Shown here: piece after piece, positions 7,744-15,199 of the stretch
Layout: the number at the start of each line of letters is the position of its first letter
Numbering within the stretch: position 1 is the first letter of the stretch
NCBI GenBank assembly: GCA_900768105.1
Contig: CAAGBQ010000048.1
Coordinates: 1-39,912, forward strand
DNA from: Oscillospiraceae bacterium
Lineage (GTDB): Bacteria; Bacillota; Clostridia; Oscillospirales; Ruminococcaceae
Reading direction: 5' to 3'
Length of the DNA stretch: 39,912 bases
The notes under the pieces: generated by a model
What the model was told of the DNA's origin: nothing
Database searches by the model: none
The model's input: only the letters and a program-made list of their open reading frames with translations
Program-made: the position numbers and the translations under genes

Positions 7744-8616
7744 ATGAACAAGGACTTTTTACATAGAATATCCGAAAATATGCACAGCTTTTCAAAGGGT
7801 CAAAAAAGAATAGGCAACTTTATTTTGGAGCATTATGACAAGGCGGCTTTTATGACTGCGGCGCGCCTTGGCGAGGTAGTGGGCGTTTCGGAATCCACCG
7901 TTGTGCGCTTCGCTTCGGAGCTTGGATATAACGGCTATCCGGAATTGCAGCATGCATTGCAGGAAATGATTCGCAACAAGCTTACCACCGTACAGCGCAT
8001 AGAGATTACAAGCGACCGTATGAGCAGCGCCGATGTGCTCACAAAGGTGCTGAATATGGATATTGAAAAAATTCGCCGCACATTGGAGGATACTTCCGTT
8101 GATGAGTTCAACAAGGTTGTGGATACCATAGTGAATGCAAAGCATATCTATATCCTCGGCGTAAGAAGCTCCGCTTCCCTCGCAAGCTTTATCAGTTTTT
8201 ATTTCTACAATATTTTCGAGAATGTGCGCAATATTGCCACAAGCAGCACAAGCGAGGTTTTCGAGCAGATTATGCATATAGGCGAGGGCGATGTTTTCAT
8301 TGCAATCACATTCCCGCGTTACAGTAAACGCACGCTGAAAGCGGCAAAATATGCCCACGACCAAGGCGCAACCGTAATTGCTCTTACCGACAGCCACAGC
8401 GCGCCGATTATCGAATACAGTGACAGAATCCTTCTTGCAAGAAGCGATATGACCTCCTTTGCGGATTCCCTTGTTGCGCCGTTATCGCTTATTAACGCCC
8501 TTATGGTAGCAATCGGTATTCGCCGCAGAGATGAAATTTCCGCAACCTTCAGCCACCTTGAAAAGGTTTGGGAAGAATACGAGGTTTATGAAAAGAACGA
8601 TGACGGAGAGATTTGA
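7744..8616 (+). CDS. MurR/RpiR family transcriptional regulator
   Basis: DNA-binding regulator that senses phosphosugars through a SIS domain. The ATG at 7744 (290 residues) follows agaaaggg; the open frame extends further upstream but crosses the promoter. N-terminal HTH_6 domain, about residues 1-77, includes FILEHYDKAAFMTAARLGEVVGVSESTVVRFASELG within it. The SIS domain covers about 125-260 (IYILGVRSSASLASFISFY, then ATVIALTDSHSAPI). No sugar-catabolic gene is adjacent; the neighbours are a flavoprotein, cmk and ispH-rpsA, so the target is unknown. It overlaps the next gene by 29 bases. Confidence 0.9.
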   Translation: MNKDFLHRISENMHSFSKGQKRIGNFILEHYDKAAFMTAARLGEVVGVSESTVVRFASELGYNGYPELQHALQEMIRNKLTTVQRIEITSDRMSSADVLTKVLNMDIEKIRRTLEDTSVDEFNKVVDTIVNAKHIYILGVRSSASLASFISFYFYNIFENVRNIATSSTSEVFEQIMHIGEGDVFIAITFPRYSKRTLKAAKYAHDQGATVIALTDSHSAPIIEYSDRILLARSDMTSFADSLVAPLSLINALMVAIGIRRRDEISATFSHLEKVWEEYEVYEKNDDGEI

Positions 8617-9835
8617 TTACGATGCAATAGTTGTCGGCGCGGGCGCGGCGGGCTGCGCCGCGGCGGGCTATGCCGCCCAGAACGGAAAGCGGATTTTGCT
8701 GCTGGAGCGCAACAAGCGCCCCGCACGAAAAATACTTGTTACCGGAAAGGGCCGCTGCAATGTTACAAATGAATGCGAGCCGGAGGAATTTTTGCGCCAT
8801 GTGCGGCGCAATCCGCGCTTCCTTTATGGTGCAATAAGCCGCTTTGCGCCTAAAAATACCATGGAGCTTTTTGAAAAGCTTGGAGTAAGGCTGAAAACAG
8901 AACGCGGCAGAAGGGTTTTTCCCCAGTCGGATAAGGCAATGGATATTGCCGATGCGCTGCAAATTTTTATAAAGAACAAAAATATAACCTTGACGGAGGG
9001 CAGGGCGGAAAAGCTTTTGTTTGAAGACGGCGCCCTTGTTGGGGTGCTTACCGCGGACGGAAGTTTCTTCCGCGCACCGAAGGTGGTTATCGCCACCGGA
9101 GGAATGAGCTATCCGCTCACAGGTTCCGACGGCGACGGATATAAGCTTGCAAAACAGGCGGGGCATACAGTGGTGGAACCGCGGGCTTCGCTTGTGGGCG
9201 TTTCCACGGCGGAGGAGCTTTCCGGCGCGGCGGGGCTTTCGCTGAAGAATGTTACGCTGCGTCTTTATCGGGAAGGGAAAAAGAAGCCGGTATATGAGGA
9301 GCTTGGCGAGATGCTTATAACCCACGAGGGAGTTTCCGGCCCATTGGTGCTTACGGCAAGCACATATATGAGCGCGCCGCTTTCGGAGTACCGGATGGAG
9401 CTTGATATGAAGCCGGCGCTTTCGGAACAGGAGCTTGACGCACGGATTCTTAGAGATTTTTCCGAAAAGCTGAACCGTGATTTTGCAAATTCATTGGACG
9501 AGCTTCTTCCGCGGAGCTTTGTGCCTTATGTTGTTGCCGCAAGCAAAATTCCGCCGGAAACAAAAGTAAACTCCGTAACGAAGGAACAACGGGCGGCACT
9601 GATAAAGGCAATAAAGGCGTTTACGCTTACTCCCACGGCGCTTGACCCGATAGAAACCGCTATTGTTACCGCGGGCGGCGTTTCGGTAAAAGAGATTGAC
9701 CCGAAAACAATGGAATCAAAGCTTGTTCCTGGGCTTTATTTTGCCGGAGAGGTGCTTGACCTTGATGCGGAAACAGGCGGCTATAACCTGCAAATAGCTT
9801 TTACCACCGGTCATGCCGCCGGAATGGCAATTTGA
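8588..9835 (+). CDS. HI0933/YtfP-type NAD(P)/FAD-dependent oxidoreductase
   Basis: Flavoprotein of the BaiN/HI0933 family; the physiological reaction is not settled for most members. The dinucleotide-binding motif VVGAGAAGCAAAGYAA sits near the N terminus, followed by the family signature KILVTGKGRCNVTN and by ATGGMSYPLTGSDGDGY, then a C-terminal GLYFAGEVLDLDAETGGYNLQ FAD motif. I chose the ATG at 8588 because gagg lies 5 bases upstream; the ATG at 8600 has no clear ribosome-binding site but cannot be excluded. It overlaps rpiR and precedes cmk, an arrangement common in Clostridia. Confidence 0.88.
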   Translation: MKRTMTERFDYDAIVVGAGAAGCAAAGYAAQNGKRILLLERNKRPARKILVTGKGRCNVTNECEPEEFLRHVRRNPRFLYGAISRFAPKNTMELFEKLGVRLKTERGRRVFPQSDKAMDIADALQIFIKNKNITLTEGRAEKLLFEDGALVGVLTADGSFFRAPKVVIATGGMSYPLTGSDGDGYKLAKQAGHTVVEPRASLVGVSTAEELSGAAGLSLKNVTLRLYREGKKKPVYEELGEMLITHEGVSGPLVLTASTYMSAPLSEYRMELDMKPALSEQELDARILRDFSEKLNRDFANSLDELLPRSFVPYVVAASKIPPETKVNSVTKEQRAALIKAIKAFTLTPTALDPIETAIVTAGGVSVKEIDPKTMESKLVPGLYFAGEVLDLDAETGGYNLQIAFTTGHAAGMAI

Positions 9836-9850
9836 AAGGAAGTTTAAAGA

Positions 9851-10516
9851 ATGAAGGTTGCAATAGACGGTCCTGCGGGAGCGGGCAAAAGCGCCGTTGC
9901 AAGGGCGGCGGCAAAGGACCTTGGCTTTATTTATGTGGATACCGGCGCACTTTATCGTGCAATAGGGCTGTATATGCTTCACAAGGGAGTGGACCCCGGT
10001 GATGCGGGGGCAGTTTTGCCGCTTTTGGCAGGAGTAAAAGAAGAATTGCGCTTTATTGACGGCGAACAGCGGGTTTTTCTTAACGGAGAGGATGTTTCCG
10101 GCCTTATCCGCACGGAGGAGGTTTCTGCGGCGGCTTCCGAAGTTTCGGCAATTCCGGAGGTGCGTGCGTTTCTCTATCACACACAAAGGGATATTGCGGA
10201 AAAAAGCAGCGTGATTATGGATGGGCGCGACATAGGCACGGCAATTTTGCCGGATGCGGAGGTAAAAATATTTTTTACCGCGGCGCCGGAGGCAAGAGCC
10301 GCACGCAGAGTTGATCAGCTCCGCGAAAAAGGCGAAAGCGCCGATTATAACGAGGTTTTGGCGGAGATAAACCTCCGCGATAAAAACGACAGCAGCCGTG
10401 CGGCGGCTCCTTTGGTAAAAGCAGCGGACGCGGTGCTGATAGATAATACGGATATGACCCTGGAAGAAAGCATAAGCGCTGTAAAAAAACTTATTGCGGA
10501 GGCAAAATGCAAATAA
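9851..10516 (+). CDS. cmk: Cytidylate kinase
   Basis: Phosphorylates CMP and dCMP with ATP in nucleotide salvage. The 221-residue protein opens with the P-loop IDGPAGAGKSAVARAAA, then YVDTGALYRAIGLY, the substrate-binding MDGRDIGTAILPDA, and the lid region RAARRVDQLREKGE. A ribosome-binding site (gaaagga) precedes the ATG. The 3' end overlaps the ispH-rpsA start by 10 bases, consistent with co-translation in one operon. Confidence 0.96.
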   Translation: MKVAIDGPAGAGKSAVARAAAKDLGFIYVDTGALYRAIGLYMLHKGVDPGDAGAVLPLLAGVKEELRFIDGEQRVFLNGEDVSGLIRTEEVSAAASEVSAIPEVRAFLYHTQRDIAEKSSVIMDGRDIGTAILPDAEVKIFFTAAPEARAARRVDQLREKGESADYNEVLAEINLRDKNDSSRAAAPLVKAADAVLIDNTDMTLEESISAVKKLIAEAKCK

Positions 10517-12510
10517 AAGTAGCAAAATCCGCGGGTTTCTGCTTTGGAGTAAAGCGGGCCGTCGGCATAGCGGAAAGCTATGCCGAAAAGGGAATACCTG
10601 CGGTGACCCTTGGTGAAATTATACATAACCCGACGGTGGTGGAAAGTCTTCGGCGGAGAGGAGTGCTTCCCATTCGGAATATCGAAGAATGTCCAAAAGG
10701 CAGCACGGTGATTTTACGCTCTCACGGAGTACCGCTTTCGGTGATAGAAAAGCTTGAGGAAAATGGGATTCCATACGAGGATGCCACCTGTCCTTTTGTG
10801 GCAAGAATCCACAAAATTGTTGCGGAAAGAACCGCTGCCGGAGATGAGGTTATACTTATCGGAAACCCGGACCATGCGGAGGTAAAAGGCATTATCGGCC
10901 ATGCAAGAGGCAAGGTTCATGTTGTTAGAAATTTGAATGAATTGGAAGAACTGGCCGAAAACGAAAAAACCTTTTGTGCAAAATGCCATACATTGCTTTC
11001 TCAAACCACGCTTTTGAGGGCAGAGTGGGAAAAATGTGAAAAATTTGCGAAAAGGGTATATACAAATTTATTGATTTTTGATACAATATGCTATGATGCT
11101 TATACTAAACAAAAGGAAGCGGCAGAGCTTTCCGAAGAATGTGACAAAATGGTTGTAATCGGAGGAAAAAACAGCTCCAATACCGCAAGGCTTTTGGAAA
11201 CCTGCGCTGCTAACTGTCCGGCTGTTTTGATAGAGTATCCATCGGAGCTAAAGCCGGAATATTGGAAGCATTGCAAGGTAATGGGCATCACTGCCGGTGC
11301 GTCTACCCCAGCCGGCATAATTAAGGAGGTACTACAAACCATGAGTGAAAACAGAGTAGAAGAAAACAACTTTGGGGAAATGCTGGAGCAGTCCTTCAGA
11401 GACGAAGAATCCAAATATGTCAGAAACGGCGATAAGGTTCAGGCCACCGTTATGGTAGTTAAAGATACCGAAATCGTTGTAAGCGTTGGCAGCAAGCACA
11501 CCGGATTCGTTTCTGCGGAAGAGCTTTCCGACGACCCCAATGTAAAGCCTGCTGATATCGTCAAAGTGGGCGACATCATTACCCTTAAGGTAATTAAGGT
11601 TAACGATGCCGAAGGCACCATGATCCTTTCCAAGAAAAAGGTTGATGCCGAAAAGAACTTCCAGCGTGTTGAAGACGCAGCCGGAACTGACGAAATCTTT
11701 GAAGGAATCGTTATAGAGGTAGTTAAGGGCGGCGTTATTGCTGTTACCGACGGTGTACCTGTTTTCATCCCCGCTTCTCAGGCTACTGCCTCCAGAAACG
11801 AGCCGCTTGACGGCCTTCTTAAACAAAATGTAAAATTCAGAATCCTTGAGGTTAACCCCCAGCGCAAACGCGCCATCGGCTCCATCCGCAGCGTGCTTGC
11901 AGAGGAGAGAAAAGCAAAACAGGCAGCTTTCTGGGATTCCATCGAGGTTGGCCAGACCTATACCGGAAAGGTAAAATCTCTCACCTCCTACGGTGCATTT
12001 GTTGACCTTGGCGGCGTTGACGGTATGGTCCATGTTTCCGAGCTTTCTTGGCTCCGCGTTGCACATCCTTCCGATATTGTTAAGGTCGGCGATACTCTTG
12101 AAGTATTCGTAAAGGATGTTGACAAAGAAAATAAGAAAATCAGCCTTGGCTATAAAAAAGAAGAGGACAACCCCTGGGAGATTCTTAAGAGAGATTATCC
12201 CGTCGGCTCCACCGCAAAGGTTAAGATTGTCAGCATGACTGCTTTCGGAGCATTTGCAAACATTATCCCCGGCATAGACGGACTTATCCACATCTCTCAA
12301 ATTTCTCACGAGAGAGTTGCAAAGCCCCAGGATGTTCTTTCCATCGGCCAGGAAGTTGAAGTTAAAATCACCGACATTGACTTTGATAAGCACCGTGTAA
12401 GCTTCTCCATGAAGGCTCTTGAAGAACCGCCCGTAAAGGAAGAGGCTCCCGCAGAGGAGGCTCCCGTTGAAGAAGCTTCCGCAGAGGAAGAAGCCGCTGC
12501 CGAAGAATAA
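10507..12510 (+). CDS. ispH-rpsA: IspH-S1 fusion: HMBPP reductase / 30S ribosomal protein S1
   Basis: A 667-residue two-part protein; such fusions are known in Clostridia. Residues 1-278 are IspH, the last enzyme of the MEP isoprenoid pathway, with the three Fe-S cysteines in GFCFGV, DATCPFV and FDTICYD, and the substrate motifs DHAEVKG, LLSQTT and GKNSSNT. From residue 279 comes an S1-type RNA-binding protein with four S1 domains (roughly 308-375, 392-460, 477-546 and 561-630) and a Glu/Ala-rich acidic tail. An in-frame ATG at 11341 with a near-perfect Shine-Dalgarno marks the junction exactly, so S1 alone could also be made. It overlaps cmk by 10 bases, and a terminator follows. Confidence 0.95.
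   Translation: MQIKVAKSAGFCFGVKRAVGIAESYAEKGIPAVTLGEIIHNPTVVESLRRRGVLPIRNIEECPKGSTVILRSHGVPLSVIEKLEENGIPYEDATCPFVARIHKIVAERTAAGDEVILIGNPDHAEVKGIIGHARGKVHVVRNLNELEELAENEKTFCAKCHTLLSQTTLLRAEWEKCEKFAKRVYTNLLIFDTICYDAYTKQKEAAELSEECDKMVVIGGKNSSNTARLLETCAANCPAVLIEYPSELKPEYWKHCKVMGITAGASTPAGIIKEVLQTMSENRVEENNFGEMLEQSFRDEESKYVRNGDKVQATVMVVKDTEIVVSVGSKHTGFVSAEELSDDPNVKPADIVKVGDIITLKVIKVNDAEGTMILSKKKVDAEKNFQRVEDAAGTDEIFEGIVIEVVKGGVIAVTDGVPVFIPASQATASRNEPLDGLLKQNVKFRILEVNPQRKRAIGSIRSVLAEERKAKQAAFWDSIEVGQTYTGKVKSLTSYGAFVDLGGVDGMVHVSELSWLRVAHPSDIVKVGDTLEVFVKDVDKENKKISLGYKKEEDNPWEILKRDYPVGSTAKVKIVSMTAFGAFANIIPGIDGLIHISQISHERVAKPQDVLSIGQEVEVKITDIDFDKHRVSFSMKALEEPPVKEEAPAEEAPVEEASAEEEAAAEE
11323..11343 (+). 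promoter_or_regulatory. Internal ribosome-binding site and ATG for separate S1 translation
   Basis: AAGGAGGT (11323-11330), 10 bases, then ATG (11341-11343), in the reading frame of the fusion and at the exact IspH/S1 boundary. It looks like the former rpsA start kept after the ispH stop codon was lost. Confidence 0.7.
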
Positions 12511-12534
12511 TACATAGTCAATATGTATATAACA

Positions 12535-12563
12535 AAAGCCCCTCAAAAGAGGGGCTTTATTTT
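12535..12563. terminator. Intrinsic terminator after ispH-rpsA
   Basis: Stem AAAGCCCCTC / GAGGGGCTTT (12535-12558, loop AAAA) followed by ATTTTTA. It may also serve the convergent XRE gene, whose stop codon starts at 12565 on the minus strand. Confidence 0.9.
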
Positions 12564-12787
12564 TATGCGAATATTTCGTCATATCTTACATTCAGGATTT
12601 CTTTGATGAGGATAACTTCATCCGGATAAAGATGACGCTGACCCACTTTTATTTTTGCAACGGCGCTTCTGGTAATATCGCAGCCGCGAACCTGAAGCTG
12701 CGCGGCAAGCTCCTCCTGCGTGATTTTTGCTTTTTCGCGCAAAGCGCGAATGTTATGTCCTACTCTTTTTTCAACAGCTTGATTCAT
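12563..12787 (-). CDS. Small XRE-family helix-turn-helix regulator
   Basis: Predicted DNA-binding repressor. The ATG at 12787 gives 74 residues opening MNQAVEKRVGHNIRALREK, a standard start for this kind of Cro/C1-type protein; the open frame extends 7 codons further. The HTH is in TQEELAAQLQVRGCDITRSAVAKI, followed by GQRHLYPDEV. There is no effector domain. It is transcribed away from the unknown gene at 12904 across a region with a 38-bp palindrome and a related half-strength copy, so it probably controls both genes. Its own promoter is not clear; attata at 12836-12841 could be a minus-strand -10. Confidence 0.85.
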   Translation of the reverse strand: MNQAVEKRVGHNIRALREKAKITQEELAAQLQVRGCDITRSAVAKIKVGQRHLYPDEVILIKEILNVRYDEIFA

Positions 12788-12800
12788 ACACCGGTACTCG

Positions 12801-12824
12801 TTTTGCACTTATTTGAGAACAAAT
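12801..12824. promoter_or_regulatory. Second, imperfect operator copy
   Basis: TTTTGCACTTATTTGAGAAC followed by AAAT matches the core of the palindrome at 12852-12889 in about 18 of 24 positions. It sits 14 bases upstream of the XRE start, suitable for autorepression. Confidence 0.5.
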
Positions 12825-12827
12825 CCC

Positions 12828-12856
12828 TTGACATTATTATACGAAGATGATAATAT
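12828..12856 (+). promoter_or_regulatory. Promoter of the unknown gene at 12904
   Basis: Consensus TTGACA (12828-12833), a 17-base spacer and TAATAT (12851-12856). The -10 runs into the large palindrome, so a bound repressor would block it. Confidence 0.6.
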
Positions 12857-12889
12857 TATTTTGCACCTATATAGGAGCAAAATAATATT
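12852..12889. promoter_or_regulatory. 38-bp near-perfect palindromic operator
   Basis: Outer arms AATATTATTTTGC (12852-12864) and GCAAAATAATATT (12877-12889), inner palindrome CCTATATAGG (12866-12875), with a single A-A mismatch between inner and outer parts. It lies between the divergent XRE and unknown genes and is the likely XRE binding site. Confidence 0.65.
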
Positions 12890-12903
12890 TTTGGAGCATA
12901 TCG

Positions 12904-13407
12904 GTGCAAGGCAACACGGGTAAAGAAACCATAAGATACTTAAAGTACCTTGTGGATTTTCTGGTCAGATGGCGCAGAGAAAAGGACGGCACGGTCCCTC
13001 CATACAGCGGAATATGCATTTACTCCTGTACGGAAGAAAATGAGCTGTATGGGCCGATGAAATATATAAAGGTGACTGTGCGCTCGCTTTACGGCAGGAA
13101 AGAGCTTGATAAGCTTAAAGCGCACGATGAGGAAGCGTATTATAAATATACACATTTAAAAATCAACTATTGGAAAGAATTTGAAAGACACTTTAGCTTA
13201 AAGAATAACAAATTTGAGGCAAAGGCTTTTGCAGCCGCGGGTACGGGGCGCAAAAGTAATTTTCTTGAAAGAAAGATATTGAAAAGCATAAAGCGCTATG
13301 TTGACCGCAATTATGCAAATGAAAATATTGAAATAGAAGTATTGGTTCCCAAAAAAGCGCCGCCGGCGTTTTGCTTTTACTTGCAAGGGAATAAAAAACA
13401 TACTTAA
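12904..13407 (+). CDS. Unknown basic protein, divergent from an XRE regulator
   Basis: I do not recognise this 167-residue protein. It probably starts at GTG 12904, with ttggag about 8 bases upstream and no in-frame ATG before residue 52. It is rich in Lys, Arg, Tyr and Phe, has no signal peptide or membrane segment, and looks like an alpha/beta soluble protein with helices at both the start (YLKYLVDFLVRWRREKDG) and middle. A Lys/Arg-rich stretch occurs near residues 115-135. The region is more AT-rich than its surroundings, which may hint at acquisition. It has its own promoter, operator and terminator, so it is a self-contained, regulated unit with the XRE gene. A nucleic-acid-related role is possible but unsupported. 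Confidence 0.75.
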   Translation: MQGNTGKETIRYLKYLVDFLVRWRREKDGTVPPYSGICIYSCTEENELYGPMKYIKVTVRSLYGRKELDKLKAHDEEAYYKYTHLKINYWKEFERHFSLKNNKFEAKAFAAAGTGRKSNFLERKILKSIKRYVDRNYANENIEIEVLVPKKAPPAFCFYLQGNKKHT

Positions 13408-13408
13408 C

Positions 13409-13440
13409 AAAAGGGGCGGTTTCGCCCCCCTTTTATTTTT
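13409..13440 (+). terminator. Intrinsic terminator after the unknown gene
   Basis: Stem AAAAGGGGCG / CGCCCCCCTTTT with a GTTT loop, followed by ATTTTT, starting 2 bases after the stop codon. Confidence 0.88.
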
Positions 13441-13464
13441 GCGCAAAAAGTTCTGTTTTGCCTA

Positions 13465-13505
13465 TTGACTTTAGCGTAGTAATGTGGTAATATGCTACCA
13501 TACTA
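13465..13505 (+). promoter_or_regulatory. Promoter and overlapping dyad of the amino-acid ABC operon
   Basis: TTGACT (13465-13470), a 17-base spacer and an extended -10 TGGTAATAT (TAATAT at 13488-13493). A dyad covers the -10 and start region: TAGTA...TGGTA (13477-13489) opposite TACCATACTA (13496-13505). This looks like a repressor operator; the regulator is not identifiable from here. Confidence 0.65.
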
Positions 13506-13522
13506 AAATCACGGAGGGCAAA

Positions 13523-13582
13523 ATGCTCGGAATTAAACAAAGCTCATCCTCAATCGGTCGACACCCCAAAAAGCATTTGTAA
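13523..13582 (+). CDS. Putative leader peptide MLGIKQSSSSIGRHPKKHL
   Basis: A 19-codon frame directly behind the promoter, with GGAGGG (13513-13518) 4 bases before the ATG, a better ribosome-binding site than many genes in the window have. It contains four consecutive serine codons (agc tca tcc tca) and ends 38 bases before the binding-protein gene of an amino-acid transporter. The position and composition fit a regulatory leader peptide. No terminator hairpin is evident between it and the next gene, so if it regulates, it may do so at translation; cacccc in the peptide frame could pair with the gggg of the next ribosome-binding site. Function is inferred. Confidence 0.55.
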   Translation: MLGIKQSSSSIGRHPKKHL

Positions 13583-13620
13583 AGCCAAAAGAACAGTGTT
13601 GATAAACGGGGGATTTTATT

Positions 13621-14403
13621 ATGAAAAAAATAACGGCAATAATTTTTGCGGTGCTTTTCGCTTTGAGCACGGCTGCGTGCTCAAAATCGGAAGGAGAAAG
13701 CGACCTTGATTATGTTTTGAAAAAAGGCGTGCTTGTTGTAGGTGTAACGGAATTTAAGCCCATGGATTATATGGACGAAAACGGCGAATGGGTAGGGTTT
13801 GATGCGGATTTGGCAAAAGCCTTTGCGGAAAGTCTTGGCATAAAGGCGGAATTTGTCAAGATTGAATGGGGCAAAAAGACAATGGAGCTTTCCGGAAAGA
13901 CGGTGGATTGCATTTGGAACGGAATGACCCTTAATGATGAGGTACTTTCGAGCATGGAATGTTCAAACGCCTATTGCAACAATGCTCAAATTGTTATTTT
14001 GCCGAAGGATAAGAAAAATTTGAGCACGGAAGACCTGAAAAAGCTTACCTTTGCGGTGGAGGACGGCTCTGCCGGACAGGCGGCGGCGCAGGATAACGGA
14101 TTTGAATTTATTCCGGTGCTTTCCCAAGCAGACGCAGTTATGGAGGTTGCCTCCGGCACAAGCGACGCCGCCATTATAGATTCCCTTATGGCGGCGGCAA
14201 TGGTGGGTGAAGGAACGGGCTATCCGGATTTGGCTTATACCGTTTCACTTACTGAGGAAGAATACGGCGTCGGATTCCGAAAGGGAAGCGAGCTTGCCGA
14301 AAAGCTGAATGAATTTTTTAAAGCAGCGTATGCCGACGGCAGCCTTTTGAGCACAGCAGAAAAATACGGCGTGCAGGCGGCGGTGCTAAAGCAGGAAGCT
14401 TGA
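13621..14403 (+). CDS. Amino-acid ABC transporter, substrate-binding lipoprotein
   Basis: Family 3 periplasmic-type binding protein (PAAT family), anchored outside the membrane by a lipid. Signal peptide MKKITAIIFAVLFALSTAAC ends with the lipobox cysteine at residue 20. The mature domain contains LVVGVTEFKPMDYMDENGEW, then GFDADLAKAFAE, WGKKTMELSGKTVDCIWNGMT, and YGVGFRKGSELAEKLNEF near the end. Substrate cannot be read from the sequence; a polar amino acid or cystine is likely for this group. Gggggatt precedes the ATG. The signal-peptide DNA holds an inverted pair TTTGAGCAC / GTGCTCAAA (13662-13685). Its tga stop is also part of a TTGAGCAC octamer. First structural gene of a three-gene operon. 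Confidence 0.9.
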   Translation: MKKITAIIFAVLFALSTAACSKSEGESDLDYVLKKGVLVVGVTEFKPMDYMDENGEWVGFDADLAKAFAESLGIKAEFVKIEWGKKTMELSGKTVDCIWNGMTLNDEVLSSMECSNAYCNNAQIVILPKDKKNLSTEDLKKLTFAVEDGSAGQAAAQDNGFEFIPVLSQADAVMEVASGTSDAAIIDSLMAAAMVGEGTGYPDLAYTVSLTEEEYGVGFRKGSELAEKLNEFFKAAYADGSLLSTAEKYGVQAAVLKQEA

Positions 14404-14419
14404 GCACGGAGGAATACAT

Positions 14420-15187
14420 ATGTCCGATTTTTCGCAGCAGTTTCCGGTGGTGTTCGGTGCGCTTAATGAAGGCTTTTTGCAAACGCTGAAGCTTTTTGCA
14501 ATCACTCTTTTTGGCGCGCTGCCGCTGGGCTTTTTGATATATTTCGGCGAGGTAAGCGCATGGGCACCGTTTGCGGCGCTTGGGCGGCGGCTTTACGCCG
14601 CACAAAGGTGCGCCGCCATCGCAAAATTTTTTGAGGATTTCTGTCCTATTGCCGCAGTTGTGCGGTTTATCATATGGGTGGTGCGCGGCACGCCGCTTAT
14701 GCTTCAGCTTTTGGTAATATACTATTTTCCCGGACTTGTTTGGAACAGACCGATTTGGGGCAGCGGCATGGATGGGCGGTTTTGGGCTTCCGCGGCGGCG
14801 TTTGTTTTTAATTACGCCTGTTATTTTGCGGAGATTTACCGCGGCGGAATCCAAAGCATACCGAAGGGACAGCAGGAGGCAGGGCAGGTGCTTGGCATGA
14901 CGCGCAGCCAGATTTTCTTTAAAATAACCCTACTGCAAATGATAAAGAGGATTTTGCCCCCAATTTCAAACGAAATCATCACATTGGTAAAGGATACCTC
15001 CCTTTCACGCGTGGTGGCGCTGCAGGAGATAATTTGGATGGGCGAGGAGTTCTTAAAAGGCTCCCGCGGAATTGCCGGAGCGATTTGGCCACTGTTTTTT
15101 ACCGGCGTGTACTACCTTGTTTTCTCCGGAGCGCTTACGGCGGCGCTTGGCCGCGCGGAGCGCAGGCTTGATTTTTTTAAAGCATGA
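14420..15187 (+). CDS. Amino-acid ABC transporter permease
   Basis: Polar amino-acid (HisM/GlnP-type) permease of 255 residues with several membrane segments. Visible: a first membrane helix GFLQTLKLFAITLFGALPLG, the WVVRGTPLMLQLLVIYYF motif typical of the family, and the ATPase-docking EAGQVLGMTRSQIFFKI loop. Between the first helix and the RGTP motif is a longer than usual stretch with a basic cytosolic segment (RRLYAAQRCAA). The ATG follows ggagg, 16 bases after the binding-protein gene. Confidence 0.92.
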   Translation: MSDFSQQFPVVFGALNEGFLQTLKLFAITLFGALPLGFLIYFGEVSAWAPFAALGRRLYAAQRCAAIAKFFEDFCPIAAVVRFIIWVVRGTPLMLQLLVIYYFPGLVWNRPIWGSGMDGRFWASAAAFVFNYACYFAEIYRGGIQSIPKGQQEAGQVLGMTRSQIFFKITLLQMIKRILPPISNEIITLVKDTSLSRVVALQEIIWMGEEFLKGSRGIAGAIWPLFFTGVYYLVFSGALTAALGRAERRLDFFKA

Positions 15188-15199
15188 AAGGAGCACGGG

